Assembly (NCBI RefSeq): GCF_002264395.1
Contig: NZ_NFVA01000001.1
Location: 224,642 to 288,641 of the forward strand
Direction: 5' to 3'
DNA: 64,000 nt
Source of the DNA: Paenibacillus sp. VTT E-133291
GTDB lineage: Bacteria; Bacillota; Bacilli; Paenibacillales; Paenibacillaceae
The position numbers and the translations under genes were made by a program. This document shows, piece after piece, positions 1 through 9,247 of the stretch. Numbering within the stretch: position 1 is the stretch's first letter; every line of letters starts with the position of its first letter. The notes under the pieces were generated by a model. That model made no database searches. It saw nothing but the letters and a program-made list of their open reading frames with translations, and was not told the DNA's origin.

Positions 1-1
1 C

Positions 2-1807
2 GCTGCAGATATGCTTGGGATCTATATGCAACCAGAACTTCCATTCTGGGGTACAATCACGGAAGAAACGGATGAGGGCCATAATCAGGCCGAACAGGAT
101 TATCTGATCAACGAGGGTTATGCCATTCTCCAGGCTTTCGGCAACCATCCTTCCTTTGTGATGATGTCCCTTGGTAATGAGCTATGGGGCAGTAAAGCTA
201 AAATTGATTCTTTCCTGAAGGCATATAAAGCGTTCGATAATCGGATTCTCTATACACAGGGCTCCAATAACCACCAATGGGTACCGGAAATTCTGGAACA
301 TGACGATTTCTTCAGCGGTGTGCGCTTCTCCAGAGAACGACTCTTCAGAGGTTCTTATGCAATGTGTGATGCACCACTAGGACATGTACAGACTGCGTTG
401 CCGAGTACAATGAAGGATTATGATGATCAAATTGTACCCTTGGATCTCTTGAATGGAGAGAAGATGGAAGATACAGCTGGCGGTGAGATCCAGATTCAGT
501 ATGGTACCGAAGCCAAGACCGTGAAGGCAGATGAGGCTTCCGGAGAATGGATACCGCATATTCCTGTTGTCTCGCATGAGATTGGACAATACGCAACCTA
601 TCCAAATTTTGAAGAGATCGAAAAATATAATGGACCACTCAAGGCCGAGAATTTCAAAATTTTCCGTGAATGCTTAGAAAGTAAGGGACTGGGGCATTTA
701 GCCGCTAAATACTTCGAATGTTCAGGGCAGCTGGCCGTAGCTTGTTACAAAGAGGAACTCGAGGCGGCATTCCGCTCCCGGCGGCTTGCCGGCTTCCAGC
801 TCCTAGATCTCCAGGATTTCAGCGGTCAGGGAACAGCATTAGTAGGTGTCCTCGACGCCTTTATGGATTCCAAAGGAATGATTAGCCCTGAGGAATGGCG
901 GACCTTTTGTAACGATGCAGTCCTGCTGGCGAGATTTCCAAAGTATAACTATGTCTCCGGTGAGCCGTTCGATGCTCATGTAGAGCTAAGCTGCTTCCGC
1001 AGCGGTATGCCGAATACACTTGAATTACGTTGGGAACTGACTGCGGATAACGGTATATTGTCAGAAGGGACAATCGAGGTGAACGTTCCCGCCGGAACGA
1101 ATTACATTGATATCTGCGATTTGGAAATAACGCTGCCTGTAGTTGACCGGATGAGTACACTCGTATTGTCTCTCTCGATACAGGGGACAGATATTCGTAA
1201 GAGCTATGAGCTATGGATTTACCCAGAAAAGAGCGGCAATATGCTGGAAGGCATCCATGTATTCGACAAGCTGTCTAGTGATGCGCTTGCACTGCTGGAG
1301 CAAGGTGAGCGCGTGTTACTGATGCCGAAACCGGAAACTCTCCAAAATGCTGTTGAAGGTTATTACTGCACAGATTTCTGGTGTTATCCAATGTTCCGCT
1401 CAATCTCAGAGAGCATGAACCGTCCAGTTCCTGTGGGTACCATGGGGCTGCTAATTGATAACAGCCATCCTGTATTCCACGAGTTCCCTAGTGAGGAGTA
1501 TTCAACATATCCATGGTGGAATATCGTTCAGCACTCAAAATCCATTATCATGGATGAAGCTGATCGCAGTTGGAATCCCGTGGTGCAGACCATCGACAAT
1601 TTTGAAAGAAATCATAAGCTTAGTTTCCTCGTGGAATGCAGCGTAGGAGCAGGCAACTTACTAGTGTGCGCTTTAGATGCAGACAAGGTAAGCGATTCGC
1701 CTGAAGGAAGACAGTTCTTATCAAGTCTTGCGGGTTACATCAAATCCGCAGCGTTCAAACCACAATACAAAGCAACTGTGAATGAGCTTCTTGAGTTGAT
1801 CAAGTAG
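2..1807 (+). CDS. GH2-type glycoside hydrolase, 5' end cut by window edge
   Basis: The reading frame is open to the left edge, so the N-terminal sugar-binding and immunoglobulin-like domains lie outside the window. What remains is a GH2-type TIM barrel and a C-terminal beta-sandwich region. Numbering from the Met at position 11, the usual acid/base motif is visible as LGNELWG (Glu57) and the likely nucleophile as SHEIGQY (Glu190). The phrase MQPELPFWG is typical of the barrel in GH2 beta-galactosidase, glucuronidase and mannosidase relatives. No signal peptide can be judged because the start is missing. It is followed by a strong terminator and then by the co-oriented beta-mannosidase unit, so it probably belongs to the same glycan locus. 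The substrate is unknown; the glycosidase call is secure, the exact family less so. Confidence 0.8.
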   Translation, partial: AADMLGIYMQPELPFWGTITEETDEGHNQAEQDYLINEGYAILQAFGNHPSFVMMSLGNELWGSKAKIDSFLKAYKAFDNRILYTQGSNNHQWVPEILEHDDFFSGVRFSRERLFRGSYAMCDAPLGHVQTALPSTMKDYDDQIVPLDLLNGEKMEDTAGGEIQIQYGTEAKTVKADEASGEWIPHIPVVSHEIGQYATYPNFEEIEKYNGPLKAENFKIFRECLESKGLGHLAAKYFECSGQLAVACYKEELEAAFRSRRLAGFQLLDLQDFSGQGTALVGVLDAFMDSKGMISPEEWRTFCNDAVLLARFPKYNYVSGEPFDAHVELSCFRSGMPNTLELRWELTADNGILSEGTIEVNVPAGTNYIDICDLEITLPVVDRMSTLVLSLSIQGTDIRKSYELWIYPEKSGNMLEGIHVFDKLSSDALALLEQGERVLLMPKPETLQNAVEGYYCTDFWCYPMFRSISESMNRPVPVGTMGLLIDNSHPVFHEFPSEEYSTYPWWNIVQHSKSIIMDEADRSWNPVVQTIDNFERNHKLSFLVECSVGAGNLLVCALDADKVSDSPEGRQFLSSLAGYIKSAAFKPQYKATVNELLELIK

Positions 1808-1894
1808 GGGATTGCGGGCTCCTCATTATATTTCACATGGGCGAACATAACAGAAGGACTATGCTTCTGTAAGTAAGATGGGCTGTTTAACAGC

Positions 1895-1938
1895 AGAGCA
1901 GCGATTCTCTATGTAACAAGAGAATCGCTGCTCTTTTT
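1895..1938 (+). terminator. Rho-independent terminator
   Basis: Perfect 16-bp inverted repeat (arms 1895-1910 and 1919-1934, 8-nt loop) followed by a T run. It ends the first GH2 unit, 88 bp after its stop codon. Confidence 0.9.
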
Positions 1939-2104
1939 GCTAGATAAGGGGTAGACTTCAACTTCACAGTATAATCATCTTCTAAGATTTGGAGAGTTTC
2001 GGACCCAGAAGACGCTAATTTCCAAAATTCAGCCTTTTTCGCGTTCTACAAATAGCTTTTATCTAGAATGGTTGTTGGTACTTATCTGCAACTGAGCAGA
2101 TTAA

Positions 2105-2158
2105 CAAACGATTTCACAGGGTTAGGGGCCTTCGAAAATGATAACCCGATGCTATCAT
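2105..2158 (+). promoter_or_regulatory. Regulon promoter A: CAAACGATTTCACAG box and -10
   Basis: The 15-bp box CAAACGATTTCACAG (2105-2119) recurs upstream of the other transcription units of this locus. A TATCAT -10 (2153-2158) begins exactly 48 bp after the start of the box, and a weak -35-like CTTCGA (2130-2135) lies 17 bp before it. A box just upstream of a poor -35 is the position expected for an activator. The remaining part of the 1808-2271 gap holds only the upstream terminator and the cre-like site described separately. Confidence 0.7.
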
Positions 2159-2184
2159 TGATAATGAAGCTGGATGAATAGAAT

Positions 2185-2198
2185 TGTAAGCGCATTAA
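2185..2198 (+). promoter_or_regulatory. cre-like CcpA site
   Basis: TGTAAGCGCATTAA matches the cre consensus TGNAANCGNWNNCW except for one position. It lies about 20 bp after the inferred transcription start of promoter A, where CcpA would block elongation or initiation. Confidence 0.55.
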
Positions 2199-2271
2199 CC
2201 GATGGCGCCAGAGCCGTTCTTAATCATGAACAGCGCCAAATTATGCAGGATTTGGGGGAACGGGAGAAGAC

Positions 2272-4914
2272 ATGAAACAAATTTTATTGAACGATCTAAA
2301 TTGGGAAGTCAAAGGGTACTGGCCTTGGGTGCCGTTAAAGGGCACCAGCATGGAGCTGGGGCAGGAATTGATGGGAGTTACAGACTGGATGTCAGCCACC
2401 GTGCCGGGTGGAGTTCATTATGATCTATACAGACAGGCCTGGATTACCAATCCTTATGAAGAGTTGAACAGTTTAAGCTGTGAATGGGTGGAGAACCGTT
2501 GGTGGGTTTACCGCACGACCTTAAAACCTCCAGAGCTAGAGTCAACGCGAGTTGAGCTTGTCTTTCAAGGTCTAGACTATGAAGCAGCTGTTTACGCCGA
2601 CAATTTCCTGTTGGGTGAGCATAAGGGAATGTTCGAGCCGGCTGTATTTAATATTACAGATCTACTCTCGGAGCGGGAGAGTCTGGAAATCTCAGTGCTC
2701 CTGAAGCAAGCCCCGGATGAAATGGGGCAAATCGGCAAAACCTCGGCCACCTTCACGCAGAAGAGCCGTTTTAATTATAAATGGGATTTCTCCACCAGGT
2801 TAGTCAACGTCGGAATCTGGGATGATGTAGTACTGAGGGTTCACCGGGATTGTTCTTGGCAAGACGTGTCGATCACTACAGATGCGGAGCTTGGTGAGAA
2901 TGGCGGGCAGGTGTCTGGTCGAATTTCTATTCAGGCAAGCATCAAACAGATGGCTGATCCTGAACATGCAGGGAGGGTGACAGCGAGCATCACTTGTTCT
3001 GATCCGAAGGGGAATCCACTACTGGTTCAGTCGTACTCAGTTCTCGCGGGAGAAGTTCTGAACGCAGAGTTAGAGATACCTGAACCTCAGCTATGGTATC
3101 CGAACGGTTACGGAGAGCAACCGCTCTACAGCCTTGAGTTGAAGCTAATGGACGAATACGATATGGAGCTCGATACACGAAGGTTTCAGACAGGCATCCG
3201 CAAACTTAATTATCTCCTTAATGAAGGAAGCCCCGACAACGCGCTACCTTATACGGTTGTGATCAACGGGTGCAAGATTTATATAAAAGGGGTTAATATC
3301 ACACCCTTGGATCATCTCTACGGAAATGTGACGGTCGAACAGTATCAGCAGATGATCCATCTGATGAAAGCGGCACATATCAATCTCGTTCGGGTATGGG
3401 GCGGCGGAATCATTGAGAAGAAGGCCTTCTACGACTTATGTGATGTAAACGGCATTATGGTCTGGCAGGAGTTCATCCAATCGAGTTCAGGCATTGATAA
3501 TATTCCATCCAAGCTGCCTGAGTTCCTGGAACTGCTGCGCAAGACGGCTTGCACCACACTCTGCGACAAACGCAATCATGTATCGCTGACGGTATGGAGC
3601 GGTGGAAATGAATTAATGAGTGAACCGAACAAGCCTTCAGACCTCAGCGATTCCAATCTGGCGATGCTAAAGGGGCTGGTAGAGCAGTATGATCCGCAGC
3701 GGCTCTTTCTGCCTACCTCGGCATCTGGTCCGGTGGAATATATTACGGAAGCCAGGGGACAGGGTCATGATGTTCATGGCTACTGGAAGTATATGGGCAA
3801 CCCCTATCACTACGAATTATATGGCAGTAACGATAATCTGCTGCATAGCGAATTCGGAGTGGATGGACTTAGTTCTCTTAAAAGCCTAGAGAAATTTCTG
3901 AAGGCAACCAACCAACAGCCTGTCTCGATGGAGAACAATGCGGTATGGAGACATCACGGGGAGTGGTGGGATACGCTTAGCCGTGAAGAAGAAATGTTTG
4001 GTAGCATGAGCAATTTGAAGCAGTTTTCCATTTGCAGCCAATGGATGCAAGCAGAAGGTATCCGCTTCGTGTTGGAGGCCAACCGTCGCCGAAAATTCAG
4101 AAACAGCGGGAGCATTGTGTGGCAGTTCAACGAGCCTTGGCCGAATGTTTCTTGCACCAATCTTGTCGATTATTATGTGGAAACGAAGATGGCCTACCAT
4201 TGGGTGAAACAGGCCTTCCGTCCGCTGCATGCATCGCTAGATTATCGCAGTCTACTGCTAATACCTGGCACCGGATTTCAGGGAAATGTATTTGTTCATG
4301 GTGGGGATGGAGGTAGGATTAATGTTGAAGCGGAAGTACTCGATGCAGCGGGCCGGGTCCTACATCGGCAATTCTTTGAAGCAGAAGGAGACAAAGAGCG
4401 TGCTGTCTGTGCTGGCGAGCTTAATTTCAGCGTGTCTGAGGATGAGGATCAATTATATTTTGTTAGATTGTCATTCCGGAATGTTGAAGAAGATCTGCAG
4501 CAAAATTTATATGTCTTCTCCACAGCCAAAAAACATCTTTATGCCCCAGCACTTGAGCTTACAGGTGGAAACCTTCACGTGCGGCAGGAAAGCTTATGGC
4601 TACCCACTGGTGTAGGAGAGTTAAGTCACCAAGCTCACTTCACCCTCCATAATACTGGTAGTGAAGTACTGCTTCATGTACATGCTGAGGAGAAGGGGAA
4701 CCGCTACTGGATGGAAGCAGAAGAACAGTTCCTCACCCTTTTTCCGGGAGAAAACAGGACGGTAACGGTTACTTGCACACCGAAACTGTCGGGAGGATTT
4801 CTGGCTGGGGAGAATTACAATAGTACCGACGGCTTACCAGAAATTAAATTTTGCTCGTTTCTGACAGCACAGGGCGATACGTTGCCAGATGGAGGAGAGG
4901 GAAAACATGCGTAA
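2272..4914 (+). CDS. Beta-mannosidase, GH2
   Basis: An 880-residue cytoplasmic-type GH2 enzyme without a signal peptide, the usual length for Firmicute beta-mannosidases. It carries the N-terminal jelly-roll (residues 1-190), an immunoglobulin-like domain and the TIM barrel. The barrel contains the mannosidase hallmark RVWGGGIIE, then FYDLCDVNGIMVWQEF, the acid/base motif WSGGNEL (Glu447) and the probable nucleophile LHSEFG (Glu527). It would release terminal beta-mannose from imported oligosaccharides. A GGGAGAAG ribosome site precedes the ATG. Its last 8 nt overlap the start of the following hydrolase, so the two are translationally coupled. It is transcribed from promoter A. Confidence 0.88.
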   Translation: MKQILLNDLNWEVKGYWPWVPLKGTSMELGQELMGVTDWMSATVPGGVHYDLYRQAWITNPYEELNSLSCEWVENRWWVYRTTLKPPELESTRVELVFQGLDYEAAVYADNFLLGEHKGMFEPAVFNITDLLSERESLEISVLLKQAPDEMGQIGKTSATFTQKSRFNYKWDFSTRLVNVGIWDDVVLRVHRDCSWQDVSITTDAELGENGGQVSGRISIQASIKQMADPEHAGRVTASITCSDPKGNPLLVQSYSVLAGEVLNAELEIPEPQLWYPNGYGEQPLYSLELKLMDEYDMELDTRRFQTGIRKLNYLLNEGSPDNALPYTVVINGCKIYIKGVNITPLDHLYGNVTVEQYQQMIHLMKAAHINLVRVWGGGIIEKKAFYDLCDVNGIMVWQEFIQSSSGIDNIPSKLPEFLELLRKTACTTLCDKRNHVSLTVWSGGNELMSEPNKPSDLSDSNLAMLKGLVEQYDPQRLFLPTSASGPVEYITEARGQGHDVHGYWKYMGNPYHYELYGSNDNLLHSEFGVDGLSSLKSLEKFLKATNQQPVSMENNAVWRHHGEWWDTLSREEEMFGSMSNLKQFSICSQWMQAEGIRFVLEANRRRKFRNSGSIVWQFNEPWPNVSCTNLVDYYVETKMAYHWVKQAFRPLHASLDYRSLLLIPGTGFQGNVFVHGGDGGRINVEAEVLDAAGRVLHRQFFEAEGDKERAVCAGELNFSVSEDEDQLYFVRLSFRNVEEDLQQNLYVFSTAKKHLYAPALELTGGNLHVRQESLWLPTGVGELSHQAHFTLHNTGSEVLLHVHAEEKGNRYWMEAEEQFLTLFPGENRTVTVTCTPKLSGGFLAGENYNSTDGLPEIKFCSFLTAQGDTLPDGGEGKHA

Positions 4915-7012
4915 ATCATTGTGTTTTGTACCGGGGAAATACGTTCCGCTAAGTCGTTTTATTCTTAGCGGTGGACCTGAACCCATTGCTGTACCCGTTA
5001 CTAGGGCTATGGCTGATTATTTAAAATTGCACAACGCAGAACTGCTGCTGGCCTGCTTGCGGAGCGGTGAAATAACTTATCACAAAGCCGGTTGGTCACC
5101 ACTGCGAGAGGATGCAGTCGAGGCTGAGAATGCGGAAGGAACCCAGAACTCAGAGGAAGGAGTGTTCGTATTGGTCAGTCCATTACTGATCAATACGCTT
5201 CCAGTAGTATCACACTGGGATAACAGTGCTGCAGAGGGGAAAGGCGGCTTCCGTTATGGTGGGACCGACGGCATCGGGACCCTGCGGATGGACGAAGCTG
5301 GAGAGAAGGTTGTAGCTGAGCATGTACGGCTCAATAATAACGATCCAGATAGCCCTTATGTATACAATACCGGAGATTATCAGTTGTTCGGCAGTAACGA
5401 TGGGGATAAAGCTCTTAAAACCCCGCAATTTGAACACTATATTGGTGACTGCTACAGTCTCTATGCAGTAGATGATTTAGTTGCCATCTCCTTGAGCGAC
5501 CGTATCCTGAAGATCTTCGGGTATCCGGTGGTCTACCGTAATGAATCCGCTGACGATGGGGCTCTTTTAAGCAATGCGCCTGTGTTTCAGCTCATCAGCG
5601 GCAGTCTGTTAGTTACGAAGAACGGTCAGCATAGCCTTGCGTCCTATATTTTGCCGCCCAATTGGAGCGCGAAAAGTGTTAAGGGCTATCCGCTGTTATT
5701 CAACGGTTATTATGATGCCAATGAAAATACCTTCAGCACTGTAGGTCCCTCATTTCTGGAGATCATCGGAAAGATTCTGGCCAGCACAGGCAAAGGTGTT
5801 GTTGGTGTTCTCTGGAACGGCGGGGGGTACATCGGCAGCCGCTCCCTGCAAGGCTCCATTTACGCCGGCATTGGGGCGGCAATTGCCAAAGGCCAAGATA
5901 GCTATGGTGGTAATGCGGAGCAGGTTGTGGCCGTGGGTGGCTCACGCGGTGGGCTAACCGCGTTGCTGGTAGGAGGTAATCCTCTAAGGCTGCCGTACAG
6001 GGTGCGGTACACATTGTGTTATGCACCTCCGCTAATTCTGAACGGGCTTACCCGTGAGTTTGCGGAAGGGGCATGCCCGTTGATCTGGCATGTGGCAGAG
6101 GTGGATACCGGTTACCGGGAGATCTGGAAGAAGGACTGGCGGCATCCTCAGACCGGAAGCTCAGGTATCGAGACTCTGCTACAGACTCTTACGGGAGCCG
6201 GTGACTCTGCAAGTCTGCGGGAAACAACCGGACTAGAATCCGATTTCTTCCTAGACGGCCTTAAAGCGAGCGGCACTAAGCTACTGATAAACCACGGCAC
6301 GCATGATGCCTTTACCCTCAGCCGATTCAGCTTTGCCTTCGCGGCCTTAGTCCGGAGTCGCGGCATTCCACTTCGCCATGAGATCGGCTACCGCTTCGGG
6401 CATAACAACTGCACGGACCTTTACGAGCAGGCTGCTCTGTGTCTAAAAGCTATACTACAGGAACAGGAGCTTGAATTCACGGGGACTGTGCATTATCGCA
6501 GACGCAGTCCAGCTGCGGGCGAGTGGGAGCAGACGGAACGTTTTGTTCCGGTTCATCAGCCAGTTTTTCTGGAGGCACCGAAGTTCGTTGCGGTGGGTAG
6601 TCCAGTGGCTTGGACTCTTTATGGAGAGCCGGGAATGGAATACCGCCTAGAGCTGGGAATCCTAGATCAGCAGGCTTGGGAACAGAAGCAGCAAATAGTC
6701 CGGAATGAGCGCATTACACTCGCGTCCGGTGAATTGCCAGATAAACAGCATCCTCTTGAGCTCTGCTCGTGGCAGGATGGGGCAAGCCAACTCGCTGACG
6801 GGCAGCATGAGGGTTATTATCTATATGAGTTGTCTTATAGGCTCAAGGGTGAACAGGACTGGAACGTAGTATCTCCATCCCGTGTGCCACAGCCCGGCGT
6901 GGAGCCGCAGGCGATACTCCGCATATTGGAGGAGCAGCCCAATCCGGCGAGCGAAGCGTTCCGGGCGGAAGCGGCCGTCCTATGTATTAGCTCAGGGCTA
7001 AGTGAGGCCTAA
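4907..7012 (+). CDS. Serine alpha/beta-hydrolase (S9-like fold), function unknown
   Basis: A 701-residue protein. I place the start at the ATG at 4907 because GGAGGAGAGG sits about 7 nt before it; the in-frame ATG at 4889 has its ribosome site inside the coding sequence. A nucleophile elbow VGGSRGG gives Ser346, and HGTHDAF (Asp467) and RFGHNN (His499) complete a plausible Ser-Asp-His triad in family order. The first 300 residues look like an accessory domain and about 150 C-terminal residues look like a beta-sandwich. No signal peptide is evident, so it is probably cytoplasmic. Coupling to the beta-mannosidase suggests it removes an ester or another non-sugar group from the imported glycan; a peptidase role is the alternative. 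I do not recognise a named family. Confidence 0.7.
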   Translation: MRKSLCFVPGKYVPLSRFILSGGPEPIAVPVTRAMADYLKLHNAELLLACLRSGEITYHKAGWSPLREDAVEAENAEGTQNSEEGVFVLVSPLLINTLPVVSHWDNSAAEGKGGFRYGGTDGIGTLRMDEAGEKVVAEHVRLNNNDPDSPYVYNTGDYQLFGSNDGDKALKTPQFEHYIGDCYSLYAVDDLVAISLSDRILKIFGYPVVYRNESADDGALLSNAPVFQLISGSLLVTKNGQHSLASYILPPNWSAKSVKGYPLLFNGYYDANENTFSTVGPSFLEIIGKILASTGKGVVGVLWNGGGYIGSRSLQGSIYAGIGAAIAKGQDSYGGNAEQVVAVGGSRGGLTALLVGGNPLRLPYRVRYTLCYAPPLILNGLTREFAEGACPLIWHVAEVDTGYREIWKKDWRHPQTGSSGIETLLQTLTGAGDSASLRETTGLESDFFLDGLKASGTKLLINHGTHDAFTLSRFSFAFAALVRSRGIPLRHEIGYRFGHNNCTDLYEQAALCLKAILQEQELEFTGTVHYRRRSPAAGEWEQTERFVPVHQPVFLEAPKFVAVGSPVAWTLYGEPGMEYRLELGILDQQAWEQKQQIVRNERITLASGELPDKQHPLELCSWQDGASQLADGQHEGYYLYELSYRLKGEQDWNVVSPSRVPQPGVEPQAILRILEEQPNPASEAFRAEAAVLCISSGLSEA

Positions 7013-7035
7013 CCTAAACGTCATAACATGAACAT

Positions 7036-7077
7036 AAGCGGTGTACGGCCATTTCGGTGCGTACATCGCTTTCTTTT
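7036..7077 (+). terminator. Rho-independent terminator
   Basis: Twelve-bp stem (7036-7047 with 7060-7071, one G:T pair) followed by TCTTTT, just after the hydrolase stop codon. Confidence 0.8.
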
Positions 7078-7161
7078 GAAATATAAGAAAGTATAAGTTT
7101 CATACCATACTCTACCTCTTATATTTCTCGCATAAACACTCCAGCAAAATAAGTAGCTTTA

Positions 7162-7215
7162 CAAACGCTTTCGCAGGGTTACCGGATTTCGAGGATTCGA
7201 AGGAAGCGCTATCAT
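7162..7215 (+). promoter_or_regulatory. Regulon promoter B with overlapping cre-like site
   Basis: Box CAAACGCTTTCGCAG (7162-7176) is followed by TATCAT (7210-7215), again exactly 48 bp from box start to -10 start. TTTCGA (7187-7192) is the -35-like hexamer at 17-bp spacing. A cre-like AGGAAGCGCTATCA (7201-7214, one mismatch to consensus) overlaps the -10, so CcpA binding would directly occlude polymerase. Confidence 0.7.
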
Positions 7216-7283
7216 TTAAATATAACACTAACAACGCCTGACCGGAGTGAATCTTGGCTTCGGGAGGAAGGAAGGACAGGAGC

Positions 7284-8216
7284 ATGATTGGAAAAACCAC
7301 TGAACTAAATCCTTTAATGACTAAGAAAAAGAAAGGTTATCCTGTGCGGCGTCTATTTAGAGATTGGTCCTCTTGGATATTAATTGTCCCTACGCTTTTT
7401 GCCTTTTTCTTTTTTTCCTGGCAGCCGCTGATCAAGGGCATTGTGCTCTCTTTTTTCAATACAGAGGGTTATGATGCCGTAAGCTTTGCCGGACTGCAGA
7501 ATTACAAGGATGTGATACAGAACTCAGCGTTTCAGCAGACACTGACCAACTCTTTTGTATATGTGTTTTGGTCGCTGCTGATTGGATTTGCTGTACCCAT
7601 TATTGTCGCAGTTGTGATCAATGAGCTCAGGCATGGGAAATCGTTCTTCCGCTTTTCAGTCTTTTTTCCGAGCATGGTTCCCGGCATTGCTGCCTCGATG
7701 TTATGGATGTTTCTGTTTGAGCCTGGGAAGGGCGGCGTGCTGAATATTATGCTGAGCGCTCTGGGATTCCCGGTGCAGCAGTGGCTTCAGGACCCGGACA
7801 TGACGATTATGCTGATTATTTTCACGATTACCTGGCGGAATTTTGGGGGAACGGTGCTGCTCTATCTAGCCAGTCTGCAAAGCATTAATCATGATCTGTA
7901 CGAAGCGGCTTCCATCGACGGTGCGAATGTATGGCGAAGATTTAAAAGCATCACCATTCCGCAAATCTCCAGTATGATCGGATTGATGATGATTTTGCAG
8001 ATTAGCGGTGTATTCCAGATCTTCAACGAGCCTCTGGTCATGACCGAGGGGGGGCCGAATAATGCCTCAATGACGTTGATGCTGCAAAGCTATTATTATG
8101 CATTCCGGAGTTTTGAAGCAGGGCATTCCATGGCGCTGGGGGTTATTACTTTTCTTGTTCTGATGGTGCTTACTATTATTTATTTCCGGCTGGATAAGAA
8201 ATTGAACAGGGAGTAG
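7284..8216 (+). CDS. ABC sugar transporter permease (MalF/LplB-YesP type)
   Basis: About 310 residues with six predicted membrane helices and the MetI-type EAA loop EAASIDGANVWRRF that contacts the ATPase. I prefer the ATG at 7284, which has a purine-rich GGAAGGACAGGAG leader; an in-frame TTG at 7254 preceded by GGAGTGA is an alternative that would add ten residues. It forms the membrane channel with the next gene, 5 nt downstream. No ATPase gene occurs in the locus, so, as for other importers of this class, a shared MsmX-type ATPase encoded elsewhere is presumably used. The cargo is probably an oligosaccharide released by the surface enzymes of this locus. Confidence 0.9.
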   Translation: MIGKTTELNPLMTKKKKGYPVRRLFRDWSSWILIVPTLFAFFFFSWQPLIKGIVLSFFNTEGYDAVSFAGLQNYKDVIQNSAFQQTLTNSFVYVFWSLLIGFAVPIIVAVVINELRHGKSFFRFSVFFPSMVPGIAASMLWMFLFEPGKGGVLNIMLSALGFPVQQWLQDPDMTIMLIIFTITWRNFGGTVLLYLASLQSINHDLYEAASIDGANVWRRFKSITIPQISSMIGLMMILQISGVFQIFNEPLVMTEGGPNNASMTLMLQSYYYAFRSFEAGHSMALGVITFLVLMVLTIIYFRLDKKLNRE

Positions 8217-8221
8217 AAGCT

Positions 8222-9106
8222 ATGAAAACAAAAGAAGCATATGGCATTATCGGCAATATAGAATATAGATCACCTTGGGTGCGCGTGCTGTATTGGTGCA
8301 TGTTCATTCTGATGATTGTGCTTGCCGCCGTCTGTATTCTGCCTCCGGTCTGGATTATGGTCTCGAGTCTTAAAGACATCAAAGAGTTCTATGCGATCCC
8401 GCCCACCCTGATTCCTCGCTCATTCAATGTTGGCAAGCTATGGGAGACCTGGCAGGAATTTAACTTTCTCAGTTATTATCTGAATACGGCATACTTAGCT
8501 GTCGGTTCTGTACTATTTTGCCTTACGTTTAACGGGCTGGCAGGATATTTTTTTTCCAAGCTTAAGCCTCGAGGGAGTGCACTGCTGTTTGCTCTGATCG
8601 TGTGGACCATGATGGTTCCGAATACAGTCGGGATGGTGCCGCTGTTCAAAAACCTGATTGATTTTCCATTGTTACACTTGAACCTGACCAATACTTACTG
8701 GCCGATGTGGTTTATGGCTGCTGTGAATCCGGTGGTAATTCTGATCTTCAAGAATTTTTTTGATACAATCCCTCTGGCGCTGCTGGAAGCGGCCAAAATT
8801 GACGGAGCGAGCACGATCGGTATCTTTATCCGGGTGATACTTCCGCTCAGCGGACCGGTTATGGCAACAATTACGATACTAACGATGAACAGTGTCTGGC
8901 AGGATTTCTTTTGGCCTTTTATGGTGCTGAAGGATAAATCGACCTGGTCGGTCATTGTGGCCATTTACAATCTGAAAGCGACTTTGCCGCAGGACATTCA
9001 GTTTATTGCGCTGACGTTTGCGATCCTGCCGCCGATTATCCTGTTTGTTTTTTTCCAAAAGTACATTATGAACGGGCAATCCTTTGGTGGAAGTATTAAA
9101 GGGTAA
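8222..9106 (+). CDS. ABC sugar transporter permease (MalG/LplC-YesQ type)
   Basis: A 294-residue inner-membrane protein with six predicted helices and the EAA motif EAAKIDGASTIGIF near residue 180. It is the partner of the preceding permease, separated by 5 nt, with a GGGAG ribosome site lying over the upstream stop codon. This subfamily (CUT1) moves oligosaccharides. The gene ends only 13 bp before the box of promoter C, so the binding protein downstream can be transcribed both by read-through and from its own promoter. Confidence 0.9.
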   Translation: MKTKEAYGIIGNIEYRSPWVRVLYWCMFILMIVLAAVCILPPVWIMVSSLKDIKEFYAIPPTLIPRSFNVGKLWETWQEFNFLSYYLNTAYLAVGSVLFCLTFNGLAGYFFSKLKPRGSALLFALIVWTMMVPNTVGMVPLFKNLIDFPLLHLNLTNTYWPMWFMAAVNPVVILIFKNFFDTIPLALLEAAKIDGASTIGIFIRVILPLSGPVMATITILTMNSVWQDFFWPFMVLKDKSTWSVIVAIYNLKATLPQDIQFIALTFAILPPIILFVFFQKYIMNGQSFGGSIKG

Positions 9107-9119
9107 CATCACCCGATCA

Positions 9120-9204
9120 CAAACCATTTCACAGTTTTGCCCCGTAGGGTGCTGCAGAAGGTGCGTGGTAAGATGATTTCAGATTCAAAAGAAAGCGCTT
9201 TACA
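9120..9204 (+). promoter_or_regulatory. Regulon promoter C with cre-like site
   Basis: Box CAAACCATTTCACAG (9120-9134), TAAGAT -10 (9169-9174, 49 bp from box start), no recognisable -35, and a cre-like GAAAGCGCTTTACA (9191-9204) close to the inferred start. This shows the binding-protein gene has its own promoter and that its coding region must begin downstream of about 9181. Confidence 0.65.
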
Positions 9205-9247
9205 TGTTGTGAAGAATGCTTTAACAATAAGCTTAGGGGGAATTACA

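Noticed and set aside
9137..9247. N-terminal extension of the binding-lipoprotein ORF
   Set aside because: It contains the regulon -10 and transcription start; the lipoprotein signal begins at TTG 9248 behind a clear ribosome site.
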